In this document: positions 9,127 to 17,413 of the stretch, one piece after another
Position numbering within the stretch: position 1 is the first letter of the stretch
How the letters are laid out: each line of letters starts with the position of its first letter
Assembly: GCF_034427455.1 (NCBI RefSeq)
Contig: NZ_JAXQNN010000001.1
Location: forward strand, 124,001-188,000
Length of the DNA stretch: 64,000 nt
Direction of reading: 5' to 3'
Origin: Jeotgalibacillus haloalkalitolerans
GTDB taxonomy: Bacteria; Bacillota; Bacilli; Bacillales; Jeotgalibacillaceae
Translations under genes and position numbers: made by a program
Notes under the pieces: model-generated
The model's database searches: none
What the model was told of the DNA's origin: nothing
Seen by the model: only the letters and a program-made list of their open reading frames with translations

Positions 9127-10098
9127 ATGTACATAGAAGATGATCTATGTGGCAGCTTTAAGCTGGAAAGTATTTTAGAAGAACTCATACTCAGTGCGCC
9201 GGTTCAGCGCTTAAAGGGCATTCACCAGGGTGGTGCAGGCTATCTTGTGAATGAAAAGTGGAACGTCACACGCTATGAGCATTCAGTTGGAGTGATGCTG
9301 CTGATCAGAAAGCTGGGTGGTTCACTCGAAGAACAGATTGCAGGGCTCCTGCATGATGTTTCCCATACGGCTTTTTCACATGTCATCGATTTTGTGTTTG
9401 AGCATGAGGATGAGGATTATCACGAACAGATTTTCCATAACGTAGTGGAAAATTCAGAGATTCCTGATATTCTCACAAAGCATGGTTATCGCTTCGAAGA
9501 CATCCTTCTCGATGACACAAAATGGACGCTTCTTGAACAACCTGCACCTGAGCTTTGTGCGGACCGTGTTGATTATACGCTTCGGGACATGTACAGATAC
9601 GGACAAATTACGCTTTCAGAAGCTACACACTTTTTAGACGAACTGATCGTCATACATGAGAGGATGTACCCCAGCAATATTGAATCAGCTGAATGGATCG
9701 TGGAGACGTATTATAAAGAAGTGATCGATTTCTTTATGGATCCACTTAATATATACGCAAACGACAGGCTTGCCCACTTACTCAAGCTCGCTCTGGAGAA
9801 GAAAGTATTAACTGCAAGTGATTTTCTTCTTGAAGACGCAATTCTAATAGATAGAGTCAGGAACACCAATGACAGAGAGCTTCAGGAGCTGCTGAAGCAA
9901 CTCCACCCACAGGTGAAAGTCACGGAAGACCGCAAGCACTACCACCTCCACAGAAAAAATAAGCTTCGCATGCTGGATCCTTCAGTTCTTCACAACAGCA
10001 AATGGTTCAAAGCATCCTCCATTTCTAAAAAGGTAAGAATGATGGGAGATGAAGCGTACGAAAAAGCTGTCAGAGGAATGTATGTGAAAGTGCTTTAA
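9127..10098 (+). CDS. HD-domain phosphohydrolase, YdhJ-like
   Basis: A 323-residue protein with the HD metal motif: His-52 in RYEHSVGV, then GLLHDVSHTAFSH with His-76/Asp-77 and His-80. This layout is that of the SAMHD1/dGTPase-like HD proteins of Bacillus (YdhJ group), which are likely nucleotide or phosphoester hydrolases. The substrate is unknown. A strong AAGAGGAGG precedes the ATG. A GNAT gene follows after 27 bases and may be cotranscribed. Confidence 0.75.
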   Translation: MYIEDDLCGSFKLESILEELILSAPVQRLKGIHQGGAGYLVNEKWNVTRYEHSVGVMLLIRKLGGSLEEQIAGLLHDVSHTAFSHVIDFVFEHEDEDYHEQIFHNVVENSEIPDILTKHGYRFEDILLDDTKWTLLEQPAPELCADRVDYTLRDMYRYGQITLSEATHFLDELIVIHERMYPSNIESAEWIVETYYKEVIDFFMDPLNIYANDRLAHLLKLALEKKVLTASDFLLEDAILIDRVRNTNDRELQELLKQLHPQVKVTEDRKHYHLHRKNKLRMLDPSVLHNSKWFKASSISKKVRMMGDEAYEKAVRGMYVKVL

Positions 10099-10125
10099 AA
10101 TTAGAACATTTAAAGGGGATCATAA

Positions 10126-10641
10126 ATGAATATCAGTATTGAACCGTTACAGGCTTCACACGCTGAAGACCTTCTCCAGTTTGAAACCGAAAACCGGACG
10201 TACTTCAGCAGCATGGTACCGGATCGCGGTGATGACTATTACGTGCCGGTCATATTTGAACAAAAGCACCAGGCCCTGCTCAATGAACAGGTGCAGGGGG
10301 ACGCTTGTTTTTACCTGATTAAAGACGAACAGAACCGGATCATTGGCAGAATGAATGTGACTGGCATCGACCCGAGAGAGCAATCAGGCAGTATTGGATA
10401 CCGGATTGGCGAGGTTTATGCCGGAAAAGGAGCCGCCAGTCAAGCCCTTCAGCTTTTAATCAATGACATGCAAAAGAAAGGGATAAAAAAACTGAGTGCG
10501 ATGACCACTGAGAATCACCTTGCGTCTCAAAAGATACTTCTGAAGAATGAATTCAGGGAAGTTGTTGGTGCAGGGGAGATTGTTGATTTGAATGGGCAGA
10601 AACTGAAAATGATTCACTTCGTGTACTTGCGACCTAAGTAG
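10126..10641 (+). CDS. GNAT acetyltransferase, RimJ/RimL-like
   Basis: A 171-residue GNAT protein: N-terminal IEPLQASHAEDLLQFE, the central strand with IGRMNVTGI, the acetyl-CoA loop region IGEVYAGKGAASQAL (R/Q-x-x-G-x-G/A) and the C-terminal NHLASQKILLKNEF. The acceptor is unknown. The ATG follows AAAGGGGATC. Confidence 0.75.
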   Translation: MNISIEPLQASHAEDLLQFETENRTYFSSMVPDRGDDYYVPVIFEQKHQALLNEQVQGDACFYLIKDEQNRIIGRMNVTGIDPREQSGSIGYRIGEVYAGKGAASQALQLLINDMQKKGIKKLSAMTTENHLASQKILLKNEFREVVGAGEIVDLNGQKLKMIHFVYLRPK

Positions 10642-10729
10642 AAATTATAAAATAGTCCAAAACACCCCTTTTTCACCCTCTATATGCTAAAGTTAAATTA
10701 AAACGTTCCTTCAAGAAGGGGGCTGCACG

Positions 10730-12325
10730 GTGAACCTGGAGCTGTCTGCATATATCACACTTGCCTGTACATCCGGTGTACTCAACTTGTTTTTGAGTCT
10801 TTATGTATTTTTTAAGCGTCACCATTATACAAACATCTCTTATGTTTTTATTCTGTATACCTTCCTTATCAGCATTTACTGCTTTGGAACAGCTTTCAGT
10901 CTGTTGTCCACGTCACTTGAAGAGCTCAAATTCTGGACAACGGTGCTTTATGTTGGGCTGCCTATTTCAGCTCCTCTGGGACTATTATTTATCATGCAGT
11001 ATCTCGGGTTTAATATTTTTAAAAAGAGATATTTGCTGCTCCTGTTGATTCCATTTATCAGCCTGATGATGGTGGCTACTAATGACTTTCATCACTTATA
11101 TTATCGTGTATATGAAATAGATCCTGTCCTGGGTGCCCCTTATGTTTATCAGGAAATCGGCTTTTGGTATCTGATTCATGGCATATTTACATTTTCAAGC
11201 ATGTTCACTGCTTTTTATCTACTGCTTTCCCAGTGGAGAGAGACGTCCAGTGAGTATCGTCCCCAGCTGGTCGCGCTACTGTTTGGTCAACTACTGCCAA
11301 TGATGACTGCTTTCATTTACCTGATCGGCCTTACACCTCCGGGGATTGATCCGGTTCCAATGGTATTTTGGATTTCCTCAATGCTTTATCTCTGGGCGAT
11401 CGGTTCATCGCGTCTGTTCAGAATCATGCCCATTGCCAAAATGACGATTTTTAACAATATTAATGATGGAGTCATTGTGCTTGATACTTATGGCAGATTA
11501 ATTGAATTCAATGAGGCGTCTGAAAAGATGTTTCCGGGCTTAACCAATAAGATGTTTGGGAAACATATTGAAGAGCTTTGGCAGGCGTTTTCCGGGAAAA
11601 GTCTTCCTTTTAAAATAGAAAAAGAAGCACTTCAGAAGGATTTGCAGTTTAGCGGACCAGATCATCGTGAATATACTTATCAGCTTCGTACCAAGCCGTT
11701 TCAGCACGGGTTGCATCATAAAGGACAATTGCTGATTTTTACTGATATTACTGAAGTGAAAAGACTTCAGCTGCAGCTCGAGCATCTGGCCTATTATGAC
11801 GAACTCACCCAGATCTACAACAGGCGCGCATTCTTTCGAAAGTGTGATCAGTACTTTGCAGAAGCCAAAGATCACAAGCTGCCGTTGACTGTGATCCTGA
11901 TGGACATTGATCATTTTAAAAGAGTCAATGATACATACGGGCATGCCGTGGGTGATCAGGTGCTTAATCATATGGTGAAAGTGTGTGAGGAAAAGCTTGA
12001 ACCCGGGCAGCTGTTTGGACGATATGGCGGGGAAGAATTTGTGCTTGCTCTGCAAAATACAGATCTTATTAAAGGTGAAGAACTGGCGGAGCAGCTGCGT
12101 CACTATGTTGAGGATCATCCTTTTAAAATGGAAGAAGGCGTTCTGCCAATTACATTGAGCCTGGGCGTGTCATCAGCGAATCACGAGCCTGATGAAACCT
12201 TATTCCAGCTTCTAAATCAGGCGGATAAAGCTTTGTATCAGGCGAAAGAGGGTGGACGGAACAGGGTGAAAGCTTATACCAATTTGTCTGATCAATTAAA
12301 ACGCATTGAAATAACAGGCGGCTAA
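10730..12325 (+). CDS. membrane diguanylate cyclase (7TM-PAS-GGDEF)
   Basis: Makes cyclic di-GMP from two GTP. The 531-residue protein has about seven membrane helices in the first ~225 residues (histidine-kinase-type 7TM input domain), a PAS-like segment at about 230-340 (IFNNINDGVIVLDTYGRLIEFN) and a C-terminal GGDEF domain with LAYYDELTQIYNRRAF, MDIDHFKRVNDTYGHAVGD and the intact active-site GGEEF at 433-437. No RxxD inhibitory site is seen just before it. The start is GTG, preceded by AAGAAGGGGG. Only this c-di-GMP gene lies in the window, so its target is unknown. Confidence 0.9.
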   Translation: MNLELSAYITLACTSGVLNLFLSLYVFFKRHHYTNISYVFILYTFLISIYCFGTAFSLLSTSLEELKFWTTVLYVGLPISAPLGLLFIMQYLGFNIFKKRYLLLLLIPFISLMMVATNDFHHLYYRVYEIDPVLGAPYVYQEIGFWYLIHGIFTFSSMFTAFYLLLSQWRETSSEYRPQLVALLFGQLLPMMTAFIYLIGLTPPGIDPVPMVFWISSMLYLWAIGSSRLFRIMPIAKMTIFNNINDGVIVLDTYGRLIEFNEASEKMFPGLTNKMFGKHIEELWQAFSGKSLPFKIEKEALQKDLQFSGPDHREYTYQLRTKPFQHGLHHKGQLLIFTDITEVKRLQLQLEHLAYYDELTQIYNRRAFFRKCDQYFAEAKDHKLPLTVILMDIDHFKRVNDTYGHAVGDQVLNHMVKVCEEKLEPGQLFGRYGGEEFVLALQNTDLIKGEELAEQLRHYVEDHPFKMEEGVLPITLSLGVSSANHEPDETLFQLLNQADKALYQAKEGGRNRVKAYTNLSDQLKRIEITGG

Positions 12326-12338
12326 TATAATAAATAAT

Positions 12339-12364
12339 AGCTATGTTTCACGTGGAACATAGCT
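12339..12364. promoter_or_regulatory. parS chromosome-segregation site
   Basis: The core TGTTTCACGTGGAACA at 12344-12359 is, on the other strand, TGTTCCACGTGAAACA, which matches the Bacillus parS consensus at every position. It sits in a 26-bp inverted repeat with further AGCTA/TAGCT arms. It is bound by ParB/Spo0J to load ParB-CTP clamps and SMC. There is no T-tract, so it is not a terminator. Such sites cluster around the replication origin. Confidence 0.88.
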
Positions 12365-12384
12365 CAGCATAAGGAGAGTATGAT

Positions 12385-13143
12385 TTGAATAACTTCGAAG
12401 AATACGACGACCCGGAGCTCTATGACAAGGAAAACGAAAGCTACCTGCCTGAGCTCCCTCTTTTAATAAAGTGGGCATCCAAAAAGTCCGGTACAATCAT
12501 TGACCTGGCATGTGGAACCGGAAGAGTGACCATTCCTTTGGCTGAAAAAGGTTTTCGGGTAATGGGGATAGACGTACATAATGGCATGCTGGAAAAGGCA
12601 CAAAAGAAATCCACTGTAGCAGGGGTGAATATAGATTGGCTACAGGAGGATTGCACAAACCTGAACCTGGAGATGAAAAGCCCTCTGATTTATACAGTTG
12701 GCAACTCATTTCAACACTTTTTAACGAATGAAGCGCAGGATGGGTTACTTGTATCAGTGAATCGGCATTTAGAAGAGGGTGGCATCTTCATCTTCGGAAC
12801 AAGGTTTCCAGGTTCTGAAGAATTGCTGCAGCCAAGCACAGAAGAATACTGGAGAACCTATCAGAACGGGGAATATAAAGTAGACGTCTCCACCATCAGT
12901 CACTATGATGCCCTGGAGCAGATCCAGCACTATACCACGATTAGAAAATATAAGCATGTCAGTGATGAAATTGTTGATGAAAAGCGGACGAATATAAGCC
13001 TGAGATATGTATTCCCGAAAGAAATGGAAAGGCTGCTCAGCGTTCAAGGCTTTGAAGTGCTGGATGTCTATGAAGATTGGAAAGAGACGCCGGTTTCAAA
13101 TGATAGCTATGAGATGATTTATGTGTGCAGGAAAATGAGGTAA
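12385..13143 (+). CDS. class I SAM-dependent methyltransferase
   Basis: A 252-residue protein with SAM motif I IIDLACGTGRVTIPLAEKG (residues ~38-56), the acidic MGIDVHNGML and later FGTRFPG. The substrate is not known. The start is TTG, 7 bases or so after AAGGAGA; no in-frame ATG lies nearby. The parS palindrome lies directly upstream. A hairpin follows the gene. Confidence 0.75.
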   Translation: MNNFEEYDDPELYDKENESYLPELPLLIKWASKKSGTIIDLACGTGRVTIPLAEKGFRVMGIDVHNGMLEKAQKKSTVAGVNIDWLQEDCTNLNLEMKSPLIYTVGNSFQHFLTNEAQDGLLVSVNRHLEEGGIFIFGTRFPGSEELLQPSTEEYWRTYQNGEYKVDVSTISHYDALEQIQHYTTIRKYKHVSDEIVDEKRTNISLRYVFPKEMERLLSVQGFEVLDVYEDWKETPVSNDSYEMIYVCRKMR

Positions 13144-13171
13144 CACTAAAAAATAGCTGGTTAATGACAAA

Positions 13172-13202
13172 GGGTAGAAATAGCACGCGCTACTTCTGCC
13201 CT
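13172..13202. terminator. bidirectional hairpin between convergent genes
   Basis: GGGTAGAAATAGC pairs with GCTACTTCTGCCC with one or two mismatches. A short T-rich tail exists on both sides, so it may stop transcription from both flanking genes. Confidence 0.55.
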
Positions 13203-13210
13203 TCTGCATA

Positions 13211-13498
13211 TCATCTATTCTTACTTCTTTTTTCTAATAAGATCGGGGTAATGTTCAGTAAGATCGAGACAATGGTCAAAAACCATAATGCCCATTCCAT
13301 CGTAGGCACGACATCCATTAGAGCTCCCCAATCTTCTGCTTCAACCCAATCCGCTACCATACTGTATTCTGCACAAAGTGTTAAAGCTGTAAATGATAGT
13401 CCCATAGCCATCGCAAGCTTATAGTCTTTTCCTGCTGCGTACAGATAAAGGTTGAAAAAAGTCACAATGATCGCGATAACCCCTAAGATAACCCACAT
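13211..13498 (-). CDS. small conserved membrane protein
   Basis: A 95-residue protein with three hydrophobic segments (about 2-20, 28-48 and 68-87) and a basic tail (EKRSKNR). Its family has no assigned function that I can name. The ATG has GGAGG at good spacing. A 39-residue membrane peptide and a VOC protein lie upstream on the same strand. Confidence 0.6.
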   Translation of the reverse strand: MWVILGVIAIIVTFFNLYLYAAGKDYKLAMAMGLSFTALTLCAEYSMVADWVEAEDWGALMDVVPTMEWALWFLTIVSILLNITPILLEKRSKNR

Positions 13499-13555
13499 AA
13501 CCAGACCTCCGAATATGTATCTTATGTATAAATTTTTCGTCCCACAAATTACTGA

Positions 13556-13675
13556 TTACAAAAACAGATACACACTTACTAATATGGAAATCACTAAAAC
13601 GACGATCGAGTACCAAAAACCGCCCTCATTGAGTTTTTTGAGTAGTGATTTGTCATTTGTTTTCTTAGTGCTCAT
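13556..13675 (-). CDS. 39-residue single-pass membrane peptide
   Basis: A very short gene with ATG at 13675 and a strong GGAGGGGTGA ribosome binding site. The peptide starts MSTKKTNDKSLLKKLNEGG, then has a single hydrophobic helix at about 20-39 that runs to the stop, giving a basic cytoplasmic head and a membrane tail. Ribosome binding site and amphipathic layout support a real gene; the family is unknown. It lies 57 bases upstream of the 95-residue membrane protein gene and could be cotranscribed with it. Confidence 0.6.
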   Translation of the reverse strand: MSTKKTNDKSLLKKLNEGGFWYSIVVLVISILVSVYLFL

Positions 13676-13712
13676 TTGTTTCACCCCTCCTTCAGATACT
13701 TTTATAAAAGCA

Positions 13713-14078
13713 TCATTTGACTCTCTGAATCATCTCAACTCTGTTTCCGAAAGGATCCCTGAATTCAAAACGATCAAAACCCGGAATCAGAATACCTTCA
13801 AGAATCTCAATGTTCTCTTTTTCAAGGGTTTGTCTCCACCCGCTCAGGTCATTTACTTCATAAGCCAGGTGTGCTTTTGTTGAGGTGCGATCAAAACCTT
13901 CCTCTGTTCCAACATGCACCTCTGCATTGCCGGCTGACAGCCAGAATCCACCGCGGCCTTTTAAGGAATCAGGCTTTTCTTTTTCAGTAAATCCCAGAAC
14001 ATCACAATAAAATCTTTTACCCTGTTCCTCTGAACCTTTTGGAATTGTAATTTGAGCATGATGTAATCCAAGTACCAT
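13713..14078 (-). CDS. VOC (glyoxalase-like) protein
   Basis: A single-module vicinal-oxygen-chelate protein of 121 residues: LGLHHAQITIPKGSEEQGKRFYCDVLGF at the start, VHVGTEEGF in the middle and FEFRDPFGNRVEMIQ at the end, with His and Glu at the usual metal positions. The substrate is unknown; members include glyoxalases, dioxygenases and resistance proteins. The ATG follows GGAGGAGAGC. Confidence 0.75.
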   Translation of the reverse strand: MVLGLHHAQITIPKGSEEQGKRFYCDVLGFTEKEKPDSLKGRGGFWLSAGNAEVHVGTEEGFDRTSTKAHLAYEVNDLSGWRQTLEKENIEILEGILIPGFDRFEFRDPFGNRVEMIQRVK

Positions 14079-14178
14079 AAAGCTCTCCTCCTATATGTAA
14101 AAGCACTTACTCTATTTTACAGGAAAAGAAAGGGATTTGCATGTGCTTTAAAGAAATGTAAGCGTGGAGGTGGCAGCA

Positions 14179-15018
14179 ATGAACCAAATTGAAGTATTAA
14201 ACCTGGTACCTAAATTTCTGAACTTTTATGATAAGGCTAATCAGCCTGATATCAATGCTGACGAAAGGTTTAAGCTGTGGAAGGAACATTACAACTTTGC
14301 AGCGATTCCACCTGGAGAAGAAGGTCAGAAGATGGCAAGGGAGATGCTTGATCATGCTTTTACGCAGTACGCTAAACATGTTCCGGTCTTAAAGGAATGG
14401 AATCCTGATACAAGTAAACTTGAACGGACACTGATAGATATAAAAGACATCATGGGATATCATCAGCCTGTTAATCTTACAGTCATCTATTTCGTTGGAG
14501 GATTTGAGAATAACCCTTTTGTTGCACCATATGGGGAAGGGAAGGCTGTGTGTCTGCCAATTGAATGCGGAGAATCGGATATTTTTCTCGCGCACGAGCT
14601 GACTCATATTATACACGGCGAGACTGCCGGCATTAAGCCGTCCTGGGAGCGTACAATCGGTTCCACATTACTGCAGGAGGGGCTTGCTACACGTATCAGT
14701 GAATATTATGTGCCGGGAGAACCTGAGGAAAAGTATATTGCAAATCAGGACGGCTGGCTTGAAGCCTGCAAAGAGAGGCATGCAGATATATTAGAGGGCA
14801 TTATTCCTTTTCTGGATGATCAATCTGCAGAAACAGTTTCAAGATTTATATTTGGTACAGGAACAGCCGGTCTGCCAAGAGAAGTGTACTATGCAGGGTG
14901 GGAAACAGTCGGGAAGCTTCTTGAAGAAGGTGTTACATTTGAAAAAATGGCCTATATACCTGAAGAGGATATTCCTGAGTACATCAGAAAGGCAATGGTG
15001 AAAGAAACATTACGTTAA
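14179..15018 (+). CDS. predicted zinc metallopeptidase (HExxH)
   Basis: A 279-residue soluble protein with HELTH at residues 139-143, the zincin motif, and a downstream LLQEGLATRISE whose Glu may be the third ligand. This pattern is seen in DUF2268-like putative Zn-dependent proteases. There is no signal peptide, so it is cytoplasmic. The ATG at 14179 is chosen because GGAGGTGG lies 5 bases before it; the upstream in-frame GTG at 14164 precedes that site. The gene stands alone. Confidence 0.65.
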   Translation: MNQIEVLNLVPKFLNFYDKANQPDINADERFKLWKEHYNFAAIPPGEEGQKMAREMLDHAFTQYAKHVPVLKEWNPDTSKLERTLIDIKDIMGYHQPVNLTVIYFVGGFENNPFVAPYGEGKAVCLPIECGESDIFLAHELTHIIHGETAGIKPSWERTIGSTLLQEGLATRISEYYVPGEPEEKYIANQDGWLEACKERHADILEGIIPFLDDQSAETVSRFIFGTGTAGLPREVYYAGWETVGKLLEEGVTFEKMAYIPEEDIPEYIRKAMVKETLR

Positions 15019-15102
15019 TGGAGAAGTACATCGGTTACTAAACTTCACTTCTGCACGGAGTTCTTAACTGTACTTGAATAAATATTTGGTCAGGAGAAAA
15101 AA

Positions 15103-15618
15103 ATGGATACACAACATAATAAATTGAATATGAAATTAAGATCAATAACAGAAAGCGATATTCATTCAGTCATGGAATGGAGCCGTGACTCAACTTTTTG
15201 TCAGGCGAATGGCTGGCCGTCTGACAGAAGTCCGGAAGAAGTTCAGCGCTGGTGGAGCAACTGTGTCAATCATCCGCCGGAAGGATTAATCCGAATGGGA
15301 ATCATCATCAATGAAGAACTGATCGGTTATGCAGACTTAGCGTCAATCAATGGAGATGCTGCAGAGCTTGGACTTGCGATTGGGAAGAGTGGGTTGTGGG
15401 GAAAGGGGATTGGCACTCAGGCGGCAGCACTGATGATGGAATATGGGGCTGAGGAGTTGAACCTAACTGTATTTCACGCAGAAACACATGAAGATAATAT
15501 CAGATCCGGGAGAATGCTTGAGAAACTTGGTTTTCAGGAAGTCAGCAGGATTGGGTATGAAGTCTATGAGGGTAAAAATAGCCAGCTGATTCAATTTCAG
15601 TTTTTATATCGGAAATAG
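15103..15618 (+). CDS. GNAT acetyltransferase
   Basis: A 171-residue GNAT enzyme: LRSITESDIHSVMEWS at the start, ELIGYADLASI in strand 4, the acetyl-CoA loop LAIGKSGLWGKGIGTQA, and ETHEDNIRSGRMLEKLGFQEV near the end. It resembles RimL-type or aminoglycoside 6'-type acetyltransferases; the acceptor is unknown. The ribosome binding site is CAGGAG. Confidence 0.75.
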   Translation: MDTQHNKLNMKLRSITESDIHSVMEWSRDSTFCQANGWPSDRSPEEVQRWWSNCVNHPPEGLIRMGIIINEELIGYADLASINGDAAELGLAIGKSGLWGKGIGTQAAALMMEYGAEELNLTVFHAETHEDNIRSGRMLEKLGFQEVSRIGYEVYEGKNSQLIQFQFLYRK

Positions 15619-15636
15619 AATGCAGGCGCATTGAAA

Positions 15637-15663
15637 GAGTGAGAGGATACTTCCTGCTCACTC
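15637..15663. terminator. hairpin between convergent acetyltransferase genes
   Basis: GAGTGAG and CTCACTC arms around a 13-base loop. There is no strong T-tract, so termination is likely but not certain. Confidence 0.4.
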
Positions 15664-15689
15664 GCGTCCTTCAAAGCATAAATACAATG

Positions 15690-16235
15690 CTAGTCCTTAT
15701 CAATTACATAATGCAGATGCACCTTATCATCAATTTTAACTTCTCCCTGCAGATCAAATCCGCATTTCTCAATCACTTTTCTTGAAGCATGGTTATGTGG
15801 AAGCACTACAGCATTCAGTCGTTCAGTTTTCGTATCACTGAACAAATATTGAATGAGCGCTTTTACAGCGAGCGTGGTATATCCTCTTTTCGTATGGTGC
15901 GTTGACATCGCATAAGCAACTTCACGGTTCGATCCGCTTAACTCCTCTTTGATTCCCGTATTGCAAAAGCCGATTAATTCACCGGTTTCTTTTAAAATCA
16001 CGGCAAGCTTCAGCCAGTTCTCTCCGATATGGGGGACGGATGCTAAAAACCTCTCGTTATCCGGTATCTCGTAGTTTGTCACCCATTCCTGACGCTGTTC
16101 TCTTGTTGACTGCCAATCCGGTAAAAACTGATAAACCTCAGGCTGTGAAGTCAGCTCGTAAATCGCATCTGCATCTTCACTTCTGAAAGGTCTCAGCAGA
16201 ATATCCCCGCAATCGATTGTAAATGTATGATTCAT
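15690..16235 (-). CDS. GNAT acetyltransferase, RimJ/RimL-like
   Basis: A 181-residue GNAT protein with ILLRPFRSEDADAIYELTSQPEVYQFLPDW near its start, ETGELIGFCN, the loop YAMSTHHTKRGYTT, and LPHNHASRKVIEKCGF at the end. This is the general layout of ribosomal-protein N-acetyltransferase relatives. The acceptor is unknown. The ATG at 16235 is used because AAAGGGGA lies 6 bases upstream; a TTG two codons earlier directly abuts that site. Confidence 0.72.
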   Translation of the reverse strand: MNHTFTIDCGDILLRPFRSEDADAIYELTSQPEVYQFLPDWQSTREQRQEWVTNYEIPDNERFLASVPHIGENWLKLAVILKETGELIGFCNTGIKEELSGSNREVAYAMSTHHTKRGYTTLAVKALIQYLFSDTKTERLNAVVLPHNHASRKVIEKCGFDLQGEVKIDDKVHLHYVIDKD

Positions 16236-16424
16236 ATTCAATCCCCTTTAAAAAATACTACTCTTTTACATTGTACTGTAATTAATGTAAGGAAAAGAAA
16301 GGAATTTCGAATTTAACAGAGAAGTAGTCTTAGTAGCATAAGTCTGGAGGTAGAATTTAATGGGAATTAGAAACCTGAACCCGGACCACTCATACTAAGA
16401 TTTCAAAAATAAGGAGTGGTTTCA

Positions 16425-17171
16425 GTGGAATGGATTAAAGATTTTTACACAAAGCAGTATGAATGGATGAATATAAATGATGAGGACATGCTGAAGGCAG
16501 AAGAAAAACGGCTTCAGCACATTGAGCAGTTTGCCGGTAAATCAGCTCGGACAATCCTTGAACTTGGCGGAGGAAAAGGATATTTTGCTGTGGCAGCCGC
16601 CAAGAAGGGTTATGACGTGACAGTCATTGAACTCGCAGAAAACGCTGCAGCTTATACTCAACAGCTGGCAAAGGCGTATGGTGTATCTGAAAACATCACT
16701 GTGATTCAGGGAGACTTTTATGAAACAGCTATCACTGGACAGTTTGATGCGGTCTGTTACTGGGACGGCTTTGGGATCGGAACAGATGCTGATCAGCAGC
16801 GCTTATTAAAGAGGATTAGAGAATGGCTCAAGCCTGATGGCACAGCGTTCATCGACATTTACACGCCATGGTTCTGGGCAAAAGCAGCAGGCCAGCGTAT
16901 GGAGCTGGGAAGCGGGATCAAAAGAGCGTACGACTTTGATGCGTATAACTGCCGTATGCTTGATGCATGGTGGGAGCAGGATCATGAAGAGGAGAAGGTC
17001 GTACAATCGCTCAGATGTTATTCGCCTGCAGATCTGCTGCTTCTGCTGAATGGACTGGACCTTGAAGTCATTCACTGTGAATCTGGCGGTGCAATGGATT
17101 ATGAAGCTTGGAAGTATCATGAGAAAGTATCTTTAGGGGATGCGATGGGGTATTTAGCGGTATTAAAATAA
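16425..17171 (+). CDS. class I SAM-dependent methyltransferase
   Basis: A 248-residue enzyme with ILELGGGKGYFAVAAAKKG (motif I), VTVIELAEN (acidic loop) and FDAVCYWDGFGIGTD. N-terminal WIKDFYTKQYEWM resembles other small-molecule methyltransferases; the substrate is unknown. The GTG at 16425 is chosen because AAGGAG lies at a proper distance; an in-frame GTG at 16416 overlaps that site. A REP-like hairpin follows. Confidence 0.75.
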   Translation: MEWIKDFYTKQYEWMNINDEDMLKAEEKRLQHIEQFAGKSARTILELGGGKGYFAVAAAKKGYDVTVIELAENAAAYTQQLAKAYGVSENITVIQGDFYETAITGQFDAVCYWDGFGIGTDADQQRLLKRIREWLKPDGTAFIDIYTPWFWAKAAGQRMELGSGIKRAYDFDAYNCRMLDAWWEQDHEEEKVVQSLRCYSPADLLLLLNGLDLEVIHCESGGAMDYEAWKYHEKVSLGDAMGYLAVLK

Positions 17172-17183
17172 CACATCATAAAA

Positions 17184-17225
17184 CACCACAAAGATGGAGG
17201 TAAACGCCGTCCCTGTGGTGCTCTT
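17184..17225 (+). terminator. REP-like hairpin acting as terminator
   Basis: CACCACA and TGTGGTG arms enclose GATGGAGGTAAACGCCGTCC, which itself folds as GGACGG-like arms. It resembles a diverged copy of the GTGATACAG/GGACGG palindrome family found further along, and is followed by CTCTTTT. Confidence 0.5.
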
Positions 17226-17253
17226 TTACTTAGCTATATGAAAGATTAATGTT

Positions 17254-17396
17254 GTTTCTGCACAGCTGGAGATTGGAGCGTAAGGGGACGACTCCTGCGG
17301 CAGGAAGGGACGTGTGAGACCTGGCATGGCGAAGCCTGCGGGCTCACCGCCCGGCCGCGGAAAGCGTCCCCCTCTCGCTGCAATCAACAGCCAGCT
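17254..17396 (+). repeat. dispersed ~150-bp intergenic element, copy A
   Basis: Starts GTTTCTGCACAGCTGG and contains TTGGAGCGTAAGGGG, ACGACTCCTGCGG and CCGCGGAAAGCGTCCCC before ending near CAACAGCCAGCTT. The same blocks in the same order occur on the opposite strand at 22092-22250. GGGGACG and CGTCCCC are complementary, so the element folds into a long hairpin. Similar elements are common between genes in Bacillaceae; no ORF of note. Confidence 0.75.
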
Positions 17397-17413
17397 TTAA
17401 CAACACCTTTCAT

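Noticed and set aside
12339-12364. Terminator of the diguanylate cyclase gene
   Set aside because: Although palindromic, it lacks a T-tract and exactly matches parS.
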